Shown piece after piece: positions 34,282-44,263 of a stretch of 64,000 nucleotides of DNA. A program made the translations under genes and the position numbers. Position 1 is the stretch's first letter. Each line of letters opens with the position of its first letter. The notes under the pieces were generated by a model. The model had not been told where the DNA came from. It saw only the letters and a program-made list of their open reading frames with translations, and did no database searches. This stretch comes from Thermoguttaceae bacterium (GTDB lineage: Bacteria; Planctomycetota; Planctomycetia; Pirellulales; Thermoguttaceae): assembly GCA_017937485.1 (NCBI GenBank), contig JAGBDN010000082.1, positions 1 to 64,000 of the forward strand, read 5' to 3'.

Positions 34282-34662
34282 TTATCGGTCCTTGACGCCC
34301 TTCTTGCCGGCGACGGTCTTTTTCGGACCTTTGCGGGTGCGCGCGTTCGTTTTCGTGCGCTGACCGCGAACGGGGAGACCTTTGCGGTGGCGAATGCCGC
34401 GATAGCAGCCAATTTCGCGAAGACGGGCAATATTTTGGTTAATTTGACGACGGAGTTGACCTTCAACGACGTAATCGTTGTCGAGAAGAACGGCCAATTT
34501 GGCGACTTCTTCTTCTTTAAGATCCTTCGCGCGCATAGTCGGATCGATATTGGCCTTGCGGCACAATTCGGCGGCGGTTTGCGGGCCGACGCCGTAAAGG
34601 TACGTCAGCGAAATCGCGGTAGGACGATTATTCGGAATGTCAACACCCAAAAGACGAGGCAT
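34282..34662 (-). CDS. rpsM: 30S ribosomal protein S13
   Basis: 126 residues. [54 protein letters not shown] in pieces ([25 protein letters not shown]) and a basic tail are canonical. AGGAGAAGTTAG precedes ATG. A 189-bp gap separates it from rpsK. Confidence 0.97.
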   Translation of the reverse strand: MPRLLGVDIPNNRPTAISLTYLYGVGPQTAAELCRKANIDPTMRAKDLKEEEVAKLAVLLDNDYVVEGQLRRQINQNIARLREIGCYRGIRHRKGLPVRGQRTKTNARTRKGPKKTVAGKKGVKDR

Positions 34663-34810
34663 CTAACTTCTCCTGTTTTTTGATTTTGTTTCGACTCGAC
34701 GGCTCTAACCGGAGGCTCGTCGCGTCGAGAAGACCCGAGCGAGCGCAAAGACGTTTAAAACATTACCCGAACGTCGTCTTCCGCCTTTGAACTCGTCGAC
34801 GCTAATACGC

Positions 34811-34924
34811 TCAACCTTGACGTTGCTTGTGGCGGGGGTTCGCACAAATAACGTAGATCTTACCCTTACGTTTCACGACTTTGCAGTTTTCGCAAATTCG
34901 CTTAACACTAGCTTGAACTTTCAT
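34811..34924 (-). CDS. rpmJ: 50S ribosomal protein L36
   Basis: A 37-residue protein read directly from the DNA: it begins [17 protein letters not shown] and ends NPRHKQRQG, with the zinc ligands C11, C14, C27 and H32 typical of the zinc-binding (C+) form of L36. It sits just upstream of rpsM, as in most bacteria. infA, often its neighbour, is absent. Confidence 0.93.
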   Translation of the reverse strand: MKVQASVKRICENCKVVKRKGKIYVICANPRHKQRQG

Positions 34925-35017
34925 TGTTAAAATCTCGCGTGTTCTTATTGAAGTTAACGACGGCTCGACCGGCGAAATCGGAGGCGAGACGCGCCGCGTT
35001 TAGTCAATAGTCAACTT

Positions 35018-35045
35018 ATTATAGCTCGACCGCCCCTAAGCGCAA
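35018..35045 (-). promoter_or_regulatory. Predicted promoter of rpmJ and the alpha operon
   Basis: Minus-strand TATAAT at 35023-35018, 16-nt spacer, weak -35 TTGCGC at 35045-35040. A CCGCCCCT / AGGGGCGG hairpin at 35030-35052 overlaps the -35 and could terminate or dampen read-through from map. Confidence 0.5.
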
Positions 35046-35111
35046 GGGGCGGCCAAGAAAAATTAACCGTTCTTTCGCCTTTTTTTTCAAAAAAATCAGA
35101 GGCTAGCCGGA

Positions 35112-35942
35112 TTATTTGTTATATTCGTAACGTTCAAAAAACGTTTCGACCATTTTTTTCTCTTCTTCGGTCTCGGGGGGGCCGGTCAAGACGATCGGGC
35201 CGGACTTCAGAATTCCAACGGTATGTTCTTCGTGCGCGCTCAAACTTCCGTCGGCGGTCGAAATCGTCCAATAATCGCGAAGCTGCTTAACGCGCTTGCC
35301 GCCGACGTTGACCATCGGCTCGATCGCGATCACGACGCCCGGCTTGATTTGAAAATCGCCGCCGCGCAAGAATTCCGGATAAACGAAGTTCGGAACCTGC
35401 GGATCTTCGTGCATACGTCGCCCGATCCCGTGCCCCACGAAGGATTCGACGACCGAAAAACCGCGTTCGCGAACGTATTTTTCCATTTGGCGAGCGACGT
35501 CGCTCCAATATTTCGCCGTTTGCAGTTTTTCGATCGCAAGCCCAAGAACGCCCCGCGTCGTTTCCACCAACTTCTTCGCTTCGTCGGAAACTTCGCCGAC
35601 TAGGCTCGTGTAAGCCGCGTCGCCGCACCAACCGTCGATTTTGCAACCGGTGTCGACGCTCACGACGTCGCCTTCTTGAATAACGCGATCGCCCGGAATC
35701 CCGTGAACAACCTGATCGTTGACGGAGATACAGGTAACCGCCGGATAAGGAACGCGACCCGGCACGCCTTTAAACATCCCGACGGCAAAGTTGCGCGTAA
35801 AGAGTTTCTCGACTTCGGCGTCGATTTCCTTCGTCGTGATTCCCGGGCGAATAATCTTGCGAATCAGCTCGTGCGCCGTCCAAGTAAGGAGCCCGGCCTT
35901 ACGCATTTTCCAAATATCTTTTTCCGTTTTTAAGGAGAGCAA
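35112..35942 (-). CDS. map: Methionine aminopeptidase type I (TTG start)
   Basis: Removes the initiator methionine from nascent proteins. 276 residues: KTEKDIWKMRKAGLL, VVHGIPGD, DVVSVDTGCKIDGWCGDAAYT (first metal Asp ligands), SFVGHGIGRRMHEDPQVPNF (His ligand), IAIEPMV (Glu) and HEEHTVGI (Glu). The only good start is TTG 35942: AAAGG lies 9-10 nt upstream and the protein then begins as the family does. ATG 36161 would add 73 residues of Arg-rich sequence. The gene follows adk, as in many spc operons. Confidence 0.93.
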   Translation of the reverse strand: MLSLKTEKDIWKMRKAGLLTWTAHELIRKIIRPGITTKEIDAEVEKLFTRNFAVGMFKGVPGRVPYPAVTCISVNDQVVHGIPGDRVIQEGDVVSVDTGCKIDGWCGDAAYTSLVGEVSDEAKKLVETTRGVLGLAIEKLQTAKYWSDVARQMEKYVRERGFSVVESFVGHGIGRRMHEDPQVPNFVYPEFLRGGDFQIKPGVVIAIEPMVNVGGKRVKQLRDYWTISTADGSLSAHEEHTVGILKSGPIVLTGPPETEEEKKMVETFFERYEYNK

Positions 35943-36196
35943 GGGAAGCCGCCTTTCAACTTGTCGTCGACCGCGTTCGTTTCGACGCCGCCCGAAAAAC
36001 GGAGCGAACACAACAAACCGAACCGAAGCTCGAACGACGAACGGTGATAAAAGCGCGTTCAAAAACGCGCAAATCGACGGCTCGAACCTTCGCCCGAACC
36101 GCCGCCAAGCGCGCCGCGGAAAAACGAAAAACATCGTTCTCCGGCCCGCGCGCTCTTTCACGGTCGCTAAACCGCGTTTTTCAAACGACGCGACGA

Positions 36197-36748
36197 TTAT
36201 TTATATTCGTCGAGAACGGCCTTAATACGCCCGTAAATTTCCTCGACCGTGCCGAGACCGTCGATTTTACGAAGAATACCGGCTTTCGTGTAATAACCGA
36301 CGAGCGGTTCGGTTTGTTCGCGGTAAGCGACGAGGCGACGCTTGATAACTTCCGGTTGGTCGTCGGCGCGACCGCGGGAAGCCAAACGCTTGAACAACTC
36401 GTCTTCCGGAACGGCCAGTTCGAGAACGACGTCGAGCGGCGCGTTCTTCTCGGCCAAAACCTTGTCGAGCGCTTCGGCTTGCGCGATGGTGCGCGGGAAA
36501 CCGTCGAGAAGGCAACCGTCCTTCGCTTCGTCGAGACGTTCGACGACGACGCCGACGACGACTTCGTCCGGAACCAACGCGCCGCTCGACATATACTTTT
36601 CGGCTTCAATCCCGATCGGCGACTTCGCGGCGACCGCGGCGCGAAGAGCGTCGCCGGTCGAAAGATGAAACAGTTTATATTCCGCGACGATATTTTCCGC
36701 TTGGGTGCCCTTCCCGGCTCCCGGAGGCCCGACAAAAACAACTCTCAT
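36197..36748 (-). CDS. adk: Adenylate kinase
   Basis: Interconverts 2 ADP with ATP and AMP. 183 residues, the short form with a minimal lid. FVGPPGAGKGTQAENI is the P-loop, FHLSTGDALRAAV the AMP-binding helix, CLLDGFPRTIAQA the DGFPR motif, and LASRGRADDQPEVIKRRL the short-lid region with the usual Arg residues. No Cys4 zinc lid is present. Between secY and map as in typical spc operons. A predicted promoter lies about 50-80 bp upstream. Confidence 0.96.
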   Translation of the reverse strand: MRVVFVGPPGAGKGTQAENIVAEYKLFHLSTGDALRAAVAAKSPIGIEAEKYMSSGALVPDEVVVGVVVERLDEAKDGCLLDGFPRTIAQAEALDKVLAEKNAPLDVVLELAVPEDELFKRLASRGRADDQPEVIKRRLVAYREQTEPLVGYYTKAGILRKIDGLGTVEEIYGRIKAVLDEYK

Positions 36749-36801
36749 TATTATTGCGTCCTATCGCGCTCCGACGGCCAAAGCGCCGTCGAACGCGCCT
36801 A

Positions 36802-36829
36802 ATATTATTGAATATTTATTAAACTTCAA
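36802..36829 (-). promoter_or_regulatory. Predicted promoter of adk
   Basis: Minus strand TTGAAG at 36829-36824, 16-nt spacer, TAATAT at 36807-36802. Lies in the 174-bp secY-adk gap. Confidence 0.5.
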
Positions 36830-36922
36830 ACAACGAAACGACTCGCCGCCTCGAAAACCGAACCGGCAAGTCGCGTCGTTTAACAAGCGAAGCCGCGCCG
36901 ACGCGACTTCAACAAGCGGCGA

Positions 36923-38293
<1,371 letters not shown>

Positions 38294-38526
38294 GCGAATC
38301 CTCGAAGTTTCAACTAACGCGACGTTTCCCAAAGCGCTACGCAAACGGTCGTCAAACGTTCGCCCGCGCGATCGCAGTCCTTAGGGTCGCGACGCGTTAT
38401 CTGTTATTTTCATCTCGTCCGCCAACAACAAGGAAAACGAGCGACAGTCCGTTGCGAAAAGCCTAAAGACGTTTCGCCGTTTGACAACGGACGCGCCGCC
38501 GACCATTAATTTCGGACGACTTCATT

Positions 38527-38554
38527 ATTTTAAAAAATTTTTCGTTTTCAACAA
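38527..38554 (-). promoter_or_regulatory. Predicted promoter of secY
   Basis: Minus strand TTGTTG at 38554-38549, 16-nt spacer, TAAAAT at 38532-38527. Strongly A/T-rich DNA just upstream could act as an UP element. Confidence 0.5.
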
Positions 38555-38667
38555 GACGGGCCGTCGCCAAAAGCGACCGCGAAACGACAATTTCGGCAAA
38601 AATTTTCTTAAAAATTCAAAAAAATTTTAAAGAAACGCTCGCCCGTTCGCCTGCGCCGCTCGACGAC

Positions 38668-38713
38668 AAAAAAAAAACGTTCGGTTCGAAGAAATCCAAA
38701 CCGAACGATTTTT
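38668..38713. terminator. Terminator after rplO
   Basis: Perfect 9-bp stem CGTTCGGTT / AACCGAACG at 38678-38686 and 38699-38707, with nine A residues on the left, giving a long U-run on the minus strand, and ATTTTT on the right. Confidence 0.8.
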
Positions 38714-38770
38714 CGACGGTCGCCGCGCGCTCGCCGAACGAACGGCGGCGACAAACCTTCACGAAAAAGG

Positions 38771-39268
38771 TCAGTTAGCCTTCTTCGCCTTCATCTTGTT
38801 CTTGACGACCGGTTTTTTGCCGGGCAGAATTTCAATTTTGCCGCCGGCTTTTTCAACCGCTTCTTTCGCGCCTTCGGAAACGCGATGAACTTTGAAGTTG
38901 AACGCTTTCGGCATTTCGTCGGAACCGATCAATTTGACGATCGATTTCGCGCTCTTGATGAGCCCGCGTTCTTCGAGGACTTCCGGCGTGATTTCGACCG
39001 AACCGTCGAACTTACGCAGAACGGCTTTCAAAGCGACGCTCTCGACGACGTCCGCGAAAACTTTGTTGTTGAAACCGCGTTTCGGAATACGACGAACCAA
39101 CGGGAGTTGACCGCCTTCGAAAACCGGAGAAAGCGAGAAACCGGCGCGAGCGCCTTGACCGTTGCTACCGCGACCGGCGGTTTTGCCGTTCCCGGAACCC
39201 GGGCCGCGACCGACGCGATCTTTTTTAACATTCTTACGAATGCCTTCGTTAATCGTATTAATATTCAT
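38771..39268 (-). CDS. rplO: 50S ribosomal protein L15
   Basis: 165 residues: [39 protein letters not shown], and a C-terminal [21 protein letters not shown]. Its start overlaps the rpsE stop (TAATG), so translation is probably coupled. rpmD (L30), normally between rpsE and rplO, is missing. Confidence 0.97.
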   Translation of the reverse strand: MNINTINEGIRKNVKKDRVGRGPGSGNGKTAGRGSNGQGARAGFSLSPVFEGGQLPLVRRIPKRGFNNKVFADVVESVALKAVLRKFDGSVEITPEVLEERGLIKSAKSIVKLIGSDEMPKAFNFKVHRVSEGAKEAVEKAGGKIEILPGKKPVVKNKMKAKKAN

Positions 39269-39750
39269 TAGAGTTCGACTCCTCGCAAATTCTCGATTTG
39301 AGACTTGGTTCGCAGCTTATTGAGAGCGTCGAGCGTCGCCTTAACAAGGTTAGCCGAGTTGGCGCTTCCGTACGATTTCGTCAAAATGTCGTGAATACCG
39401 CAGGCTTCGCAGACCGCGCGAACGGCGGCGCCGGCGATAACCCCGGTACCGGGACGAGCCGGAAGAAGGAGGACGCGAGAAGCGCCGAAACGACCTTCGA
39501 CGGCGTGCGGAATCGTCGAGCCTTGCATGCAGATCGAAGCGAGTTTACGCGTTCCGTCTTGAACGGCTTTGTTAACGGCCGGCGGAACTTCGTTCGCTTT
39601 GCCGTAACCCCACGCGACTTTGCCTTTACCGTCGCCGACGACGACCAAAGCGGTGAAAGAGAACCGACGTCCGCCCTTCACGGTCGCCGAACATCTGCGG
39701 ATTTTGACGACCTTGTCGACCAACCCGCCTTCATGATTATTATCGGACAT
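39268..39750 (-). CDS. rpsE: 30S ribosomal protein S5
   Basis: 160 residues: [82 protein letters not shown], and a final [12 protein letters not shown]. Typical S5. Overlaps rplO by one base. Confidence 0.97.
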   Translation of the reverse strand: MSDNNHEGGLVDKVVKIRRCSATVKGGRRFSFTALVVVGDGKGKVAWGYGKANEVPPAVNKAVQDGTRKLASICMQGSTIPHAVEGRFGASRVLLLPARPGTGVIAGAAVRAVCEACGIHDILTKSYGSANSANLVKATLDALNKLRTKSQIENLRGVEL

Positions 39751-39821
39751 GGCTTATTCTTATTCTTTTAAGGATTTATTCTATCGTATTCTGTAAAATC
39801 GCTAGCGCGAATCGCAACGAA

Positions 39822-40208
39822 TCACTCGTCGCCTTTGCCGCCGATATCGAGACCGGCGTCGCGGGCGGCGTCGGCCAAAGCCTTGACGCGACCGTGATAT
39901 TTGTAACCTTTACGGTCGAAGGCGACGGCGGTAACGCCGGCGGCGAGAGCGCGTTCGCCGATCATTTTACCGACAATTTCGGCCGCGGCGACGTTGCCGC
40001 CGTTCGGGTTCGATTCGCGGAAATCCTTTTCGTAAGTGCTCGCGCTGGCCAAAGTTTTGCCGGCGAGGTCGTCGACGACTTGGCAGCTGATATGACGCGC
40101 GCTACGGAAGACGCACAGACGCGGACGAGTACTGTTCTTTTTAACGGCGTTGGAAACTCGGAATTTGCGAGTAACGCGTTGTTTGTTCAAACGCAGTTGT
40201 TTTCTCAC
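39822..40208 (-). CDS. rplR: 50S ribosomal protein L18
   Basis: 128 residues: [55 protein letters not shown] in pieces, [18 protein letters not shown]. Binds 5S rRNA. It is 154 bp downstream of rplF, with no recognised element in the gap. Confidence 0.96.
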   Translation of the reverse strand: MRKQLRLNKQRVTRKFRVSNAVKKNSTRPRLCVFRSARHISCQVVDDLAGKTLASASTYEKDFRESNPNGGNVAAAEIVGKMIGERALAAGVTAVAFDRKGYKYHGRVKALADAARDAGLDIGGKGDE

Positions 40209-40361
40209 GTTAATACCACACGATTTGATTAAAATTTTTAAATTGCGTTGAAGGCGATCGCCGGTTTCGCAACGAGCGTCGCCGAGCGAAGAAAATCGCT
40301 CGAGCGACCGAAACCCCTCGTCTTGCGAACGGCGCGACCGCCACGAGAGCGGAGAGCGTTA

Positions 40362-40913
40362 TTACTTCTTGCCCGCCGCCTTGCTTTCCTTGCGACGAAT
40401 GACTTCGCCTTCGTACTTGATCCCTTTGCCCAAGTACGGTTCGGCCTTTTTAATCGCGCGGACTTCCGCGGCGAATTGACCGACGAGTTGTTTGTCGCAA
40501 CCGCTGACGTGAACGTGTTGTTGATCGGGGCACTTAACTTCGAGACCCGCCGGGATCGGCTTGTGGATCTCGTTCGCAAAACCGACGCGGACTTGCAAAA
40601 CGTTGCCGGCGATAGCGGCCAAGTAGCCGGTTCCGAAGATTTCGAGTTTCTTTTCGTAACCTTGGGAAACGCCGGTAACCATATTTTGAACGAGAGCGCG
40701 GGTCAACCCGTGCATAGCGTTCGCGACGCGCGTTTCGAACAAACGGTCGACGATCAATTCTTTCGCTTCTTCGTCGTAGCGGAGGCCGACTTCCGGACGG
40801 AAGGTTTGGCTCAGTTCGCCTTTCGGGCCTTTGACCGTCAATTCGCGGTCGTTTTTGATTTCGACGGAGACGCCGTTCGGAACGACGACCGGTTTCTTAC
40901 CAATTCTCGACAT
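40362..40913 (-). CDS. rplF: 50S ribosomal protein L6
   Basis: 183 residues: MSRIGKKPVVVPNGVSVEI, LTVKGPKGELSQ, MHGLTRALVQNMVTGVSQGY, IPAGLEVKCPD, and the end PYLGKGIKYEGEVIRRKESKAAGKK in pieces. Canonical. Preceded by an unusually long 300-bp gap with a predicted internal promoter. Confidence 0.97.
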   Translation of the reverse strand: MSRIGKKPVVVPNGVSVEIKNDRELTVKGPKGELSQTFRPEVGLRYDEEAKELIVDRLFETRVANAMHGLTRALVQNMVTGVSQGYEKKLEIFGTGYLAAIAGNVLQVRVGFANEIHKPIPAGLEVKCPDQQHVHVSGCDKQLVGQFAAEVRAIKKAEPYLGKGIKYEGEVIRRKESKAAGKK

Positions 40914-41213
40914 GTTCGTTTAACCTTACTGCTGAAATGTGTTAGCTTTTGATCGCAATCTTTATTCCAGACGACGATATTTCGACGCGCTTACCGCCCC
41001 TCGCCCCTCAAATTCATTTTCGTCCAACAATTTAATATCGTTATGGGACTCGCGTCTTTGTTCGGGGAAATCGGGCGCGTCAAGGAAACGCGCGACGCTC
41101 AAGCGTCCAACGACGCTTAAGAAATAAGCATACCTTATTTTGACGATTCGTCAATCCGCCGCGCCCTCAAAACGGGCGCGGAAACGGATTTTTTTTCATT
41201 TTTTGGCGAAAAA
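40914..41213. other. Gene-free 300-bp gap between rpsH and rplF
   Basis: Contains a GC hairpin CCGCGCCC / GGGCGCGG at about 41159-41184 (T-run only on the plus side), a palindrome TGACGA-T-TCGTCA at 41141-41153, and a predicted promoter. Confidence 0.55.
41127..41154 (-). promoter_or_regulatory. Predicted internal promoter ahead of rplF
   Basis: Minus strand TTGACG at 41154-41149, 16-nt spacer, TATGCT at 41132-41127. The -35 lies in the palindrome TTGACGAATCGTCAA. Confidence 0.5.
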
Positions 41214-41609
41214 TCACCAAATTTCGCAGAGAACTTCGCCGCCGACGTTTTGCGCGCGCGCTTCGCGGTCGCTAACGACGCCTTTGTTCGTGCTAAGAAT
41301 GCTGATGCCGAGACCGTTAAGAACCGGCTTCAGGTCTTTCGGACCGCAGTAGCAACGGCGACCCGGCTTGCTGATTTTACGGATCGATTGGATAACGCGT
41401 TCCCCGCTCGGGCCGTATTTCAGTTGAATGCGAATGAAGTTCGTCGGAGCGCCTTCGACGATTTGGTATTCCCAAATGTATCCTTCGCGCTTGAGAACGT
41501 CGACGACGCCAAGCTTAAGTTTCGAGAACGGCACGTCGAGCGTTTCGTGTTCGACTTTAATAGCGTTGCGGATACGGGTCAGCATATCGGCAATGGGATC
41601 TGTCATCAT
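41214..41609 (-). CDS. rpsH: 30S ribosomal protein S8
   Basis: 131 residues: TDPIADMLTRIRNAIKV, VPFSKLKLGVVDVLKREGYI, and the C-terminal GLGISILSTNKGVVSDREAR then GGEVLCEIW. Two ATG codons are adjacent; 41609 is taken because AAGGAG is 8 nt upstream. In E. coli S8 represses the spc operon. Confidence 0.97.
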   Translation of the reverse strand: MMTDPIADMLTRIRNAIKVEHETLDVPFSKLKLGVVDVLKREGYIWEYQIVEGAPTNFIRIQLKYGPSGERVIQSIRKISKPGRRCYCGPKDLKPVLNGLGISILSTNKGVVSDREARAQNVGGEVLCEIW

Positions 41610-41627
41610 TGTACTGTTCTCCTTAAA

Positions 41628-41813
41628 CTACCAGCTCGCTTTTTGAACGCCGGGGATGAGCCCTTGGTTCGCCAATTCGCGGAAACAAATGCGGCAGACG
41701 CCAAATTTGCGATAGACGGCGCGCGGACGACCGCAAATCTTGCAACGATTTTCGCGTCGAGTGCTGAATTTCGGCTCGCGATTCGCTTTATTGATTTTTG
41801 CTTTACTCGCCAT
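41628..41813 (-). CDS. rpsN: 30S ribosomal protein S14, zinc-binding form
   Basis: 61 residues, the short zinc-ribbon type. [25 protein letters not shown] is seen as CKICGRP and CRICFRELA (CxxC...CxxC), then [16 protein letters not shown] 41813 gives the standard 61-residue length; an upstream start at 41834 would add seven residues. Confidence 0.95.
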   Translation of the reverse strand: MASKAKINKANREPKFSTRRENRCKICGRPRAVYRKFGVCRICFRELANQGLIPGVQKASW

Positions 41814-41839
41814 TTTATCAATAACCTTTACCAAGTATT

Positions 41840-42391
41840 TTATTCTTTACCAGTTTTGAACGGCATACCGAATTCGCGAAGGAGTTCGCGCGCTTCGTCG
41901 TCGCTATCGACGTTCGTAACGAACGTGATATTCATACCTTGGCTCTTCGTGTATTTGTCCGGGTTAAGTTCCGGGAACACGAGTTGTTCGCTGAGGCCGA
42001 GGTTGTAGTTGCCGCGTTTGTCGAAGCTGTTCGGGTTCAAGCCGCGGAAGTCGCGAACGCGCGGGAGGACGATCGAGATGAGGCGATCCATAAATTCGTA
42101 CATACGAGCGCCGCGCAAGGTAACCTTGCAACCGATGTTCATCCCTTCGCGCAGGCGGAAACCGGCGATCGAACGACGAGCCGACGTAACAACCGGTTTT
42201 TGGCCGGTGATTTGGGTCAAAACGTCGAGCGCTTCTTCCAAGTATTTTTTATCTTGAATCGCGCTCCCAACGCCCATATTCACGACGATTTTTTCGAGTT
42301 TCGGAATGGAGTGGACGTTCGTTTTGCCGAGCTTCTTTTCCAAGCTCGAGGCAATTTGCGTGTTGTATTTTTCTAAAAGTCTAGGCGTCAT
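41840..42391 (-). CDS. rplE: 50S ribosomal protein L5
   Basis: 183 residues: [79 protein letters not shown], and [20 protein letters not shown]. Canonical 5S rRNA-binding protein. Confidence 0.97.
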   Translation of the reverse strand: MTPRLLEKYNTQIASSLEKKLGKTNVHSIPKLEKIVVNMGVGSAIQDKKYLEEALDVLTQITGQKPVVTSARRSIAGFRLREGMNIGCKVTLRGARMYEFMDRLISIVLPRVRDFRGLNPNSFDKRGNYNLGLSEQLVFPELNPDKYTKSQGMNITFVTNVDSDDEARELLREFGMPFKTGKE

Positions 42392-42409
42392 ATTCCTGTA
42401 CCTGTTCTA

Positions 42410-42742
42410 CTAGCGTTTCGAGGCGACGGTTTCTTCGACGAAGGCGCCGCACTTTTTGCAGGCGCGGAATTTTTTGCCGGCTTCGTCAAATTTATAACCG
42501 ACGCGGGTCGGTTTGTTGCACTTCGGGCAAACAAACATCACCTTGCCGACCGGAACCGGCATCAGTTTCGAAAGGCGACCGCCTTGCATATTCTTTTGCG
42601 AACGACGAACGTGACGTTTCACTTCGTTGACGCCTTCGACGGTAACTTTGCCTTCTTCGCGATTGACGGAGAGGACTTTGCCTTGTTGGCCGCGATTCTT
42701 ACCGGAAAGAACGACGACCGTGTCGTTAGTTTTGATACGCAT
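42410..42742 (-). CDS. rplX: 50S ribosomal protein L24
   Basis: 110 residues: MRIKTNDTVVVLSGKNRGQQ, GKVLSVNREEGKVTVEGVN, and a C-terminal CPKCNKPTRVGYK ... CKKCGAF zinc-like Cys4 pattern. ATG 42742 has GAGGTGGTCTGAG upstream and lies one base after the rplN stop, so the two are coupled. Confidence 0.96.
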   Translation of the reverse strand: MRIKTNDTVVVLSGKNRGQQGKVLSVNREEGKVTVEGVNEVKRHVRRSQKNMQGGRLSKLMPVPVGKVMFVCPKCNKPTRVGYKFDEAGKKFRACKKCGAFVEETVASKR

Positions 42743-42743
42743 C

Positions 42744-43112
42744 TCAGACCACCTCGCTCGCAAGACTGACAATCTTCATAAAGCCGAGATCGCGGAGTTC
42801 GCGACCGACGGCGCCAAAAATACGAGTCCCGCGCGGGTTTTTGTCGTTGTCGACCAAAACGGCGGCGTTTCCGTCGAAGCGGATATAGCTTCCGTCTTCG
42901 CGGCGGGTCGGTTGTTTCGTGCGGACGATAACGGCCTTCACGACTTGACCCTTTTTGATTTGGCTACCGGGAATAACCGACTTCACGGAGCAAATGATGA
43001 TATCGCCGAGGCCGGCGGTGCGACGGTGGGTGCCGCCCAACACTTTAATGCACTGCAGTTCTTTAGCGCCCGTGTTGTCAGCGGAGTCCAAACGAGTCTG
43101 CATCTGAATCAT
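42744..43112 (-). CDS. rplN: 50S ribosomal protein L14
   Basis: 122 residues: [100 protein letters not shown]. Fully canonical. Confidence 0.98.
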   Translation of the reverse strand: MIQMQTRLDSADNTGAKELQCIKVLGGTHRRTAGLGDIIICSVKSVIPGSQIKKGQVVKAVIVRTKQPTRREDGSYIRFDGNAAVLVDNDKNPRGTRIFGAVGRELRDLGFMKIVSLASEVV

Positions 43113-43217
43113 GGTTGTTACTCGCTTCCACTAATTTGGTGTTTTCTTCAATTCCCTAACTCGCCGCGGAGCGTTTTGCGTCGCGCGGCGGGACGGCGAA
43201 CGACTTAAACGTCGTTC

Positions 43218-43475
43218 TCAGCCGTCAATTTTCTCCGCTTTCTTGACGATGCTCACGAGCGTCCAGCGCTTCAGCTTGGACGTCGGACGGCTTTCTTCGA
43301 TCTCGACGACGTCGCCGACGGAAGTTTCGTCGTTTTCGTCGTGCATATAGCAGACGGTGCGCGTGCGGACGTATTTGCCGTATTTCGGATACTTCTTAAT
43401 ACGCGGAATTTCAACGCGTCGGGTTTTCTTCATTTTGTCGGTCTTAACGACGCCGACCAACTTCATCTTAGGCAT
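43218..43475 (-). CDS. rpsQ: 30S ribosomal protein S17
   Basis: 85 residues: LVGVVKTDKMKKTRRVEI, KYGKYVRTRTVCYMHDEND, SVGDVVEIEESRPTSKLKRW. Canonical short form. The N-terminal segment differs slightly from the common GxVVSxKMxKT pattern. Confidence 0.95.
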   Translation of the reverse strand: MPKMKLVGVVKTDKMKKTRRVEIPRIKKYPKYGKYVRTRTVCYMHDENDETSVGDVVEIEESRPTSKLKRWTLVSIVKKAEKIDG

Positions 43476-43531
43476 ATGTATCCTCGCTTTGAAAGACCTT
43501 GGCGCGTTTGCGGCGCCGTCGACGGACTTTC

Positions 43532-43720
43532 TTAACCGTTAATTTCGTGTTGAATCGTTTTGATTTGAGCGATGATTTTCTTCGCTTTGCCGACTTCGCT
43601 CGGCGAATCCAAGCGTTCCATTCGGGCTTGAACGCGAAGTTTGAACAACTTTTCGGTCGTTTCTTTGAGCAGACTCGCGCGTTGTTCGTCGCTCATTTCT
43701 CGAATTTCTTTGGCCTTCAT
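43532..43720 (-). CDS. rpmC: 50S ribosomal protein L29
   Basis: 62 residues: MKAKEIREMSDEQRASLLKE, LFKLRVQARMERLDSPSEV, KIIAQIKTIQHEING. The family normally reads LRFQxATGQLENP at the same place, so the match is good. Confidence 0.94.
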   Translation of the reverse strand: MKAKEIREMSDEQRASLLKETTEKLFKLRVQARMERLDSPSEVGKAKKIIAQIKTIQHEING

Positions 43721-43846
43721 TTTATCTCTCGAACTCTTCGTCGAGCGCGACCGTTTTGATCGAACTCGATTTCAAGGTTGTGTTCTAACGGTCGAGCGAA
43801 TCGCCCGCCGCCTTGCGACGGCGGAACGATTAACTTCGACTTGCGA

Positions 43847-44263
43847 TCAGATGCTCTTGCGACGAATCAGGCGGCACTTGACGGGCATCTTGTGCGCCAG
43901 ACGGTTGAAGCAGAGCTTCGCGGTTTCTTCCGGAACGCCCGCGACTTCGTACATAACCGTGCCCGGTCGAACGACCGCGGCCCAGTATTCCGGTTCCCCT
44001 TTACCCTTACCCATACGAGTTTCGAGCGGAATCGAGGTGATCGGCTTGTGCGGGAAAATGCGGATGTAAAGCTTACCTTCGGCGCGGAGATATTGTTGCG
44101 CCGCGATACGACCGGCTTCGATCGTTTGCGCGCTAATCCAGCCGCCTTCGAGCGTTTGGAGCCCGAAATCGCCAAAACTGACAGCTTGGCCGCGGGTCGC
44201 GTTACCGCTTATACGCCCTCTTTGTACTTTTCGGTGCTTGACTCTTTTCGGCATTCTGGCCAT
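43847..44263 (-). CDS. rplP: 50S ribosomal protein L16, overlapping rpsC
   Basis: 138 residues from ATG 44263 (GCGAGGA 8 nt upstream); ATG 44254 is an alternative. MPKRVKHRKVQRGRISGNA, GDFGLQTLEGGWISAQTIEA, RRKSI end and KPITSIPLETRMGKGKGEP are L16. Conserved L16 residues lie inside the 3' end of rpsC, so the genes overlap by about 60 bp in different frames. Confidence 0.96.
   Translation of the reverse strand: MARMPKRVKHRKVQRGRISGNATRGQAVSFGDFGLQTLEGGWISAQTIEAGRIAAQQYLRAEGKLYIRIFPHKPITSIPLETRMGKGKGEPEYWAAVVRPGTVMYEVAGVPEETAKLCFNRLAHKMPVKCRLIRRKSI

Larger units (their letters stand above)
38294..38770. other. Gene-free stretch between rplO and secY
   Basis: 477 bp. Holds the terminator at 38668-38713, an AT-rich zone at 38590-38635, and a predicted secY promoter at 38527-38554. 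An unusual break in an otherwise continuous spc operon. Confidence 0.65.
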
